The translations under genes were made by a program, and so were the position numbers. A DNA stretch of 64,000 nucleotides, taken from Artemia franciscana (lineage: Eukaryota; Arthropoda; Branchiopoda; Anostraca; Artemiidae). The stretch covers positions 13,171,260-13,235,259 of the forward strand of contig NC_088881.1 in assembly GCF_032884065.1 (NCBI RefSeq). The letters are read 5' to 3'. The notes under the pieces were generated by a model. It was given only the letters and a program-made list of their open reading frames with translations, was not told the DNA's origin and did not search any database. Positions 41,201 through 50,700 of the stretch are shown here, one piece after another. Within the stretch, counting starts at the first letter, position 1; every line of letters begins with the position of its first letter.

Positions 41201-44200
41201 TTCACCCCTAAATTTTGTATTGCTCGTCGATTTGGCTTTCCCTTCGATAGTTCGTCCAATCCGTGTGATCCAGAATAATACTATCCGAGTTTTTTGTGGT
41301 GTTGGGAACCAGGAGTCTATGAGGTCTGTGTTTAGAGATTTAAATATAATGCCTGCAGCTGGATTACGTGATTTTTATGGCACTTGGTATTAACCAAGTG
41401 ACATATAGCAGTCGCCAATTCTGTCGGTCTGTCGGTCCCGGTTTTGCTACTTTAGGCACTTCCAGGTAAGCTAGGACGATGAAATTTCGCAAGCGTATCA
41501 GGGACCGGACCAGATTAAATTAGAAATAGTCGTTTTCCCGATTTGACCATCTGGGGGGGGGGGGGAGTGGGGGCCCGGTTAATTCGCACAAAATAGAAAA
41601 AATGAAGTATTTTTAACTTATCAGCGGGTGATTGGATCTTAATGAAATTTGATGTTTGGAATGATATTGTGTCTCAAAGCTCTTATTTTAAATCCCGACC
41701 TGATCTGACGACATTGGGGGGAGTTGGAGGGGGAAAACCTAAAGTCCCGGTTTTGCTACTTTAGGCACTTCCATGTAAGCTAGGACGATGAAATTTGGCA
41801 AGCGTATCAGGGACCGGACCAGATTAAATTAGAAATAGCCGTTTTCCCGATTTGACCATCTGGGGGGGGCGGAGTAGGGACCGGTTAATTCGGAAAAAAT
41901 AGAAAAAATGAAGTATTTTTAACTTATGAGCGGGTGATTAGATCTTAATGAAATTTGATGTTTGGAATGATATTGTGTCTCAGAGCTCTTATTTTAAATC
42001 CCGACTGGGTCTGATGACATTGGGGGGAGTTGGAGGGGGGGGAAAACTAAAATCTTGGAAAACACTTAGAGTAGAGGGATCGGGATGAAACTTGATGGGA
42101 AAAATAAGCGCAAGTCCCAGATACATGACTGACATAATCGGAACTGATTTGCTCTCTTTGGGGTAGTTGGGGGGGGGGGGGGTAATTCTTAAAAATTAGA
42201 AAAATGAGGTATTTTTAACTTACGAACGGGTGATCGGATCTCAATGAAATTTGATATTTAGAAGGATATCGTGTCTTAGAGCTCTTATTTTAAATCCCGA
42301 CCGGATCTGGTGATGGGGACGGGGAGTTGGGAGGGGGAAACCTAAAACTTGGAAAACACTTAGAGTGGAGGGATCGGGATGAAACATGGTGGGAAAAATA
42401 AACACAAATCCTAGATAGATGATTGACATAAACGGAACGGATCCGCTCTCTTTTGGGTAGTTGGGGGGGGGGGGGTATTTCTGAAAAAAAAATGAGGTAT
42501 TTTTAACTTACGAACGGGGGATCGGATCTCAATGAAATTTGATATTTAGAAGGATATCGTGGCTCAGAGCTCTTATTTTAAACCTGACCGGATCTGGTGA
42601 CATTGGGGGGGGGGGAGTTGGGAGGGGGAAACCTAAAATTTGGAAAACACTTAGAGTGGAGGGATCGGGATGAAACTTGGTGGGGAAAAAAACACGAGTC
42701 CTAGATACATGATTGACATAACCAGAACGGATCCGCTCTCTTTGGGGTAGTTGGGGGGGGGGTTAATTCTGAAAAATTAGAAAAAATGAGGTATTTTTAA
42801 CTTACGAACGGGTGATTGGATCTCCATGAAACTTGATTTTTAGAAGGATATCGTGTCTCAAAGCTCTTATTTTAAATCCTGACCGGATCTGGTGACATTG
42901 GGGGAAGTTTGGGGTGGGGAGACCTAAAATGATGGGAAACGCTTAGATTGGAGGGATTGGGATGAAACTTGGTTGGAAAAATAAGCAGAAGTCTTGCATA
43001 AGTGATTTACATAATTGGAACGGATTTACTCAATTGCGGGGGGGGGGGGGGGGGGAATTCTGAAAAATAAGAAAAATGACGTATTTTTAACTTACGAAGG
43101 AGTGATCGGATCTTCATGAAACTTCATATTTAGAAGGACCTCGTAACTCCGATATCTTATTTTAAATCTCAACCGGATCAAGCGTAATTGGGGGGGGGGG
43201 GGGGTAGTTGGGGGGACCGGAAATCTTAGAAAATTCTTAAAGCGGTGAGATCAGGATGAAACTGGATGGGAAGAATAGAAACCTGTCTAAGATACGTGAC
43301 TGACATAACTGGACCGGATCTGCTCTCTTTGGTGGAATTGGGGGGGGGGGTAATTTTGAAAATTGAGGTATTTGTAACTTACGAAAGGGTGACCAGATCT
43401 TAATGAAATTTGATATTTAGAAGGATCTTGTGCTTTAAAGTGCTAATTTCAAATTCCGACCAGATCCTGTGACATTCGGGGGAGTCGGAGGGGGGAACCG
43501 GAATTCTTGGAAAACAAGAAAATTGGAGTATTTATATCTTACGAATAGATGATCGGATCGTAATGAAATTTGATTTTAGAAGGAATTCATGTCTCAGAGC
43601 TCTTATTTCAAATCCCGACCAGATCTTTTGACATTGTGGGGATTTGGAGGGGGAAATCTTGAAAAAAACACTTGGAGTGTAGGAATCGGGATGAAGCTTG
43701 GTGGATAGAATAAACAAATGTCCTTGATACGTGATTGACAGAATCGTATTGGATTCACTCTCTTTGGGGGAGTTGGGGGGAGGGGTTCAGTGATTTGGCG
43801 AGTTCGGTGCTTCTGGACGTGCTAGGGCGATGAAAATTGGTAGGCGTGTCAGGGAGCTGCACAATTTGACTTGATAAAGTCGTTTTCCCAGATTCGACCA
43901 TCTGGCGGGCAAAAGGGAGAGGAAAAATTAGAAAAAATTAGGTATTTATAACTTACGAGTGGGTGATCGGATCTTAATGAATTTTGATATTTAGAAGGAC
44001 TTTGTGACTCAGAGCTCTTATTTTAAATCTTGACCGGCATTAAGCCTCTTATTTTCCTTTTTAAATCAATCTATTGATTCATAGAATTTTGTTAGAGCTC
44101 ATACCATATGATCTCTTGGCTCTTAGCTCTTCTCGCCTCGTCACAAGTGCCATATGAGCTCTTAGCTCTTGTTATATATAAGCATTACAGGGAGAGCCTT

Positions 44201-44691
44201 CATGATTGTTTTACAGGAATATTTTGTGAGAGGTCTGATGTTCACCATCACGTTACTCGGATACAAGGAAATACTGAGGTTCCTCGATTAGTTTCAAGTA
44301 GGACTTCTTTTTCACTTATTTACAGAGCTTCACAACTTTGGAATAAGCTGAGTATAGATATCAAGGAAATAGGTAACTTTGGCCAGTTGAAGTCTGATTT
44401 ACGTGTGGAGTTGCTCGTTAGGTATACTTTTGAAACAGATTAAATAAACTAATTTTTCCATAAGTTACTCATTTGTAATATTTATGTATTTTTTTGTTTG
44501 TTATTTTTTGTTGTCTTGGGGTCACGCAAGGTAATGTATTGTTTATATTTTTGTTTTTATTGTTGTTGGTTTCGGTATATGGTCTCATTTTCCATATTTT
44601 CTCCTTATTTTCCTTGAATTTAGCACAGCCTCGCAAGCTTTGCTTATGTTGTGCTGTTGATTAAGAAATGTTTATTTCTAATAAAATTTTT

Positions 44692-44743
<52 letters not shown>

Positions 44744-47700
44744 AACTACTACTATTATTATTATTAGCTTGAAACTATTTATTTACTTAATGGAAATTTT
44801 TCGCTTGTCTGTTTCAACATAGCTCCAGGGGGATTTAATCCCATGAGTTTTGCCATCCGTAACTAAATTAATCAAACAAATTATTCACAGTTTTATCAGA
44901 ATACAACATATACTTGCAGTGGCTCTTGTTTTACGGATTTGTGATGTCTATGAGACACAAAAGTCAACTTTTTTGCCCACAAAAGCCTAGTTTAAAAACT
45001 AAAATTCAGAATTTCGACAATTTTCATCACAACCAAGTAATATCAAATTTAAATACTTAAGAGTTGATTTTTGAGCATTGTGCGTTTCAGTTTAAGCCCT
45101 TTTTTATTTCAGACCCCTCTTTTATCGATTAGTGAAGTCTAAAACACGCAGAGGTCGACTTTTTGACCAATGTCATTCGTTTGGCAATTCAGAATTACAA
45201 AGTTTAGTCAACTATTTAAGATTTCAAAAACTTAACTACAATTCTACATGATTTAAGGTGAAAGCTGATCTAGAAACTCCCTAGAGCTTTGCATTCTTGA
45301 AGCTGCACAAAAGAGTATTTTGTTAAGAAAAAGATTTTTAATTCAAAAAAATTGAATAAGACTATAGACTAGCAACAGTACAAAAGTATTTAGGAAATTT
45401 ATCAATAATAAATTATTAATAATAAAATAGTTTGTTAAAGCACTAAAAATATTTTAAACATACTTTGGAACAATGTTTGCAGTCTGTCCTCAGTACCAAA
45501 GAAAAACAACAAAAATTTGGACGTATATACAAACGACAAGAAAAACAGGGTAAAACAAGAGCTAAGAGCTCATATGGCACTTGTGACGAGGCAAGAAGAG
45601 CTAAGAGCCAAGAGATCATATGATATGAGCTCTAACAAAATTCTGTGAATCAATAGATTGATTTAAAAAGGAAAATAAGAGGCTTAATGCCGGTCAGGAT
45701 TTTAAATAAGAGCTCTGAGTCACGATGTCCTTCTAAATATCAAAATTCATTAAGATCCGATCACCCATAAATACCTAATTTCCGTAAGTTATAAATACCT
45801 AATTTTTTCTAATTTTTCCTCTCCCTTTAGCCCCCCAGATGGTCGAATCTGGGAAAACGACTTTATCAAGTCAAATTGTGCAGCTACTTGACACGTCTAC
45901 CAATTTTCATCGTCCTAGCACGTCCAGAAGCACCAAACCTGCCAAATCACTGAACCCCTCCCCCCAACTCGCCAAAATAGGGCGAGTCCAGTAGGGTTCT
46001 GTCAATCACTTATCAACTACATTTGCTTATTCTATCCACCAAGCTTCATCCCGATTCGTCCACTCCAAGTGTTTTCGAAGATTTCCCCCTCCAACTCCCC
46101 CAATGTCAAAAGATCTGGTCGGGATTTGAAATAAGAGCTCTGAGACATGAATTCCTTGTAAATATCAAATTTCATTAAGATCCGATCACCTATTCGTAAG
46201 ATAAAAATACCCCATTTTCACGTTTTCCAAGAATTCCGATTTCCCCCCTCCAACTCCCCCCAACGTCAAAGGATCTAGTCGGAATTTAAAATTAGAGCTT
46301 TAAAGCACAAGATCCTTCTAAATATCAAATTTCATTAAGATCTGGTCGGTAAATACCTTGCGTAAGTTACAAATACCTCAATTTTCAAAATTACTCCCCC
46401 CCCCAACTCCACCAAAGAGAGCAGATCCGATCCGGTTATCTCAGTAATGTATCTTAGACAGGTTTCTATTCTTCCCATCCAGTTTCATCCTGATCTCACC
46501 GCTTTAAGTGTTTTCTAAGATTTCTGGTCCCCCCAACTGCCCCCCCCCAATTACGCTTGATCCGGTTGAGATTTAAAATTAGAGATCTGAGTTACGAGGT
46601 CCTTCTAAATATGAATTTTCATGAAGATCCGATGACTCCTTCGTAAGTTGAAAATACCTCATTTTTCTTATTTTTCAGAACTACCCCCCCCCCCCCAATA
46701 GAGCGGATCCATTCCAATTATGTAAATCACGTATCTAAGACTTCTGCTTAATTTTCCCACCACGTTTCATCCCGATCCCTCCAATCTAAGCGTTTTCCAT
46801 GATTTTAGGTTCCCCCACCCCAAAGTCCCCCCAATATCGCCAGATCCGGTCGGGATTTAAAATAAGAGTTTTGAGACACGATATCCTTCTAAATATCAAA
46901 TTTCATTGGGATCCGATCACCCGTTCGTATGTTAAAAATACCTCATTTTTTTTTAATTTTTCAGAATTAACCCCCCATACTACCCCAAAGAGAGCAGATC
47001 CGTTCCGGTTATGTCAATTATGTATCTAGGACTTGTGCTTATTTTTCCCACCAAGCTTCATCCCGATCCCTCCACTCTAAGTGTTTTCCAAGTTTTAGGT
47101 TCCCCCTCCCAACTCCCCCCCCCCCCCAATGTCACCAGATCCGGTCGGGATTTAAAATAAGAGCTCTGAGACACGATATCCTTCTAAATATCAAGTTTCA
47201 TTGAGATCCGATCACCCGTTCGTAAGTTAAAAATGCCTCATTTTTTCTAATTTTCAGAATTAACCCCCCTCCCCAACTACCCCAAAGAGAGCGGATCCGT
47301 TCCGGTTATGTCAATCATGTATCTAGGACTTGTTTTTATTTTCCCACCAAGTTTCATCCCGATCCCTCCACTCAAAGTGTATTCCAAGTTTTAGGTTTCC
47401 CCCTCCCAACTCCTCCCCCCTAATGTAACCAGATCCGGTCAGGATTTAAAATAACAGCTTTGAGACACGATATCCTTCTAAATATCAAATTTCATTGATA
47501 TCCGATCACCCGTTCGTAAGTTAAAAATACCTCTTTTATTTCTAATTTTTCAAAATTTTCAGAAGATGGTCAAATCGGGAAAACGACTATTTCTAATTTA
47601 ATCTGGTCCGGGACCTGATACGCCAGCCAAATTTCATCGTCCTAGCTTACCTGGAAGTGCCTAAAGCAGCAAAACCGGGACCGACAGACCGACAGAATTA

Positions 47701-50700
47701 GCGATTGCTATATGTCACTTGGCTAATACCAAGTGCCATAAAAAAATGAATCAAAAAGGCATGACTAAATAGTACAATTGTTTTCAGGGCCGAGAAAGAA
47801 TCGTAAATATCGGGCTAAGATATCCATAGCCTTTTTTGTTGGTATAGCAGACCTCATAATACAGTTTTGGGGGGCAATTCAAAAAACTAGAACTGGTAGG
47901 GTAGAAAAACAATGAAGCGAAAGGCCAAAATTAAAAATTGCATAGTTGTTTTTCAGGGCCGAGAAAGAATCTTAAATATCAGGCTAAGATATCCATAACC
48001 TTTTTTGTTGATATAGCAGGTCTCATCATACATTTTTTGGGGGGCAATTCAGAAAACTAAAACTGGTATGGTTGAAAACAAATGAACGAAAGGCCAACAA
48101 TGAAAATTGTATAATTGATTTTCAGGGCTGATGGCTAAGATATCAACAACTTCGTTGGTTGTCACAACAGGCATTATTCTATACTTTTTTTTTTTGGGGG
48201 GGGGGAAATTAAAACTTATGGAGCAACCTTTTCATTTCTACAAATTTGAAACTTCTACTAATAGCTGCGAATCTAACACATGTAGAAGGAAGAATATTGC
48301 TTTCAAATTCAATTCCTGGAGGAAACGATTTGTGGGTATAATTATATAGACAAATCTCATTTGAATCATTATGCCTTTATAAAGTTTACCCCGGGTCTTT
48401 TTTTAACAAATGCATGAATTATTAAAAGTGACACGCCTAAGTAGGAGATAGGTCGCTAGTCTATTCAGGGACGTAGCGCCAAGACACGGGCTATATAATC
48501 ATTTTTTCCAAATTATCGGGAGTGGAGGCAACTACTCCCCCACAATGACAATACCAAGTAAATTGTCTTGAGAAAGGCTGGGAAATGATTGTTAGTTTAG
48601 ATAACTGTAAATTTACCCATTCTTCTCTTTTACTGTTTCAGTTGCTTTTTTTTCTTACGTAATTCGCAAAATTTTCTACCTTGAAGTTAAATTTCTTCCA
48701 AGAGAACGTTAATTTCTTCAAATGCTTATTTCGATAAGAAAAACAAATAATAAAACCAATACTTTTTGTAATTTCTTGACTTGAACTAACCCTGTTTACA
48801 CTAATTGACACACCATAAGATTTTCAGTTTGACAGGTCAATCTAAGACGGTAGATTTATCTGATAAAAAAGAACCAAGCAATATCACTACGAGAATTCCA
48901 GCAGATAGGCCTGAACAAAAGCGAATTCCTAGAAAAATTTTCCCCAAAAAAATCCTTTAAAGACCAATCTAAAGTAGAAACTAATAGCACATTTGACCAG
49001 CCGGAATGACGATTTTTATTAACTTTGATCCGAAACAGAAATGACCTGAATGGTCATTAAGTTTTTTCATTAGGCGACGTAAGATTCGACTGCCGAAGTG
49101 AAATTTAGTTCTTCAGTTGAAAAAAGGTCCTGAATTGAGCTTAGAAAGCAAAATGACAGAAAATAGAAATAAAAGCCTGAATTAGTACCGGTAATTTATC
49201 AGCAAGGATATTTTTAAGATCTTTTGGAACTGTAGCTCCGACTAGTGTGACTTGTGCTCCAGTTCTAACTGAATTCTCGTCTGTCGGATTCTCCGTCTGC
49301 AACTAAAATAGAAAACAACTTTAAACAAAAGAATAGTAAATAATTCAGAATAACAATTTGTTGAAAATAAAGGTCTAATTTTTAAATTAGGAAAATTAGT
49401 GATAGTATCAAATTGGCCAAGATGTACACTCAAATACATTCCCAATAGTTTATTAATAGCAATAATTATAAGTACAAGTTAATTAATACTTTATTAATAA
49501 TAGTTTATTAAATCTAATACAGCTTATTAAGGTGAATTTCACCGTATATAATTGGTAAGTGTTTATGATTTCCAGCCAGTCACCAATGGGAAAGCATTCC
49601 GGTGACACTATACAAAGGGTACTTGAACCAAGCATTTATTCATCATATAATCAGAATCAGTTTTTTGCTGCTAACAAGAGAGTGTAGTTTTTTTTTACCT
49701 TTTTTTTTTGCTTTTCGTCCCATATGCCCTTTGGTAAGTAAAGTAATATTAGCTGTCCAGATTATTAAAATCCAGAAAAATTCGAATTGACCATCTATTT
49801 CAGGGAGAGATCGCAATTCCACCTAAATTGTCAAAAGATTAGAAACATTTGCCTTCAGTGGGAGGGTAAAATAAACCGCGCTGTGCAAGGGGTAATATTC
49901 CCAAGTTATACAAGTGGTCCATTCTCTCCAAATATATTTTAGTAGGAAAAAGGTGAGCGCGTTGCAGCTTGCTAAGACTAAAATCATATATGAAATTTAA
50001 AGCACAATGATTAGAGGTACAAATCTAACCCATAGCATCCCCCCTCTACCTATGACCATTTAGCATGAAGGTAGGCATTTTACACATTATTCAAGCTGGA
50101 ATCTTGAAAACATTTTTAATCTATTTAACTGGGGGGGGGGCATTTCTGGATCACGGAAACTTGGTGTAAAAATAATTTAGAACTTGAGTTGGTTTAAAAC
50201 GGACTAAGTCAGAGTTGCAGGCTGTTGTGTCAACCCATATCCTAACTTCAGAATTTCACAGGACAAACGCATCAAAAAAGCAGGCAAAGTACCAACTCAG
50301 GGCAAAAACAAGCTAAGTCAAAGTTGCAGTTTCAATTAATGTGAAAACTTGGCAAAAAACAACAACAAAATAACAAACAAACCAAGTTCAGTCCTAGTTG
50401 GGTGCGAAAACGAGCTTCATTTAGCCCATACACTTGCTAATGTTTAGCAGAAATGCAGGCAAGTTGTACCTTACACGAATCAACATTACGCAAGAGTTTA
50501 TAAGCCTATAATATTTGAGAGAAAGAGTTGATCACTGGCCCCTACGGCACACTACCTCCGTTTAATCCATTTTTAAGCAGAAAGGCAGATATGTTGCACC
50601 TTATTTGAAGGGGGATCCTTCAAGGACTTGCAATTTATATGACTAGAGAGCCCAAGTAACATAATAGTCTTTTTATGATATGAGGAAAACGTGTCTATGG

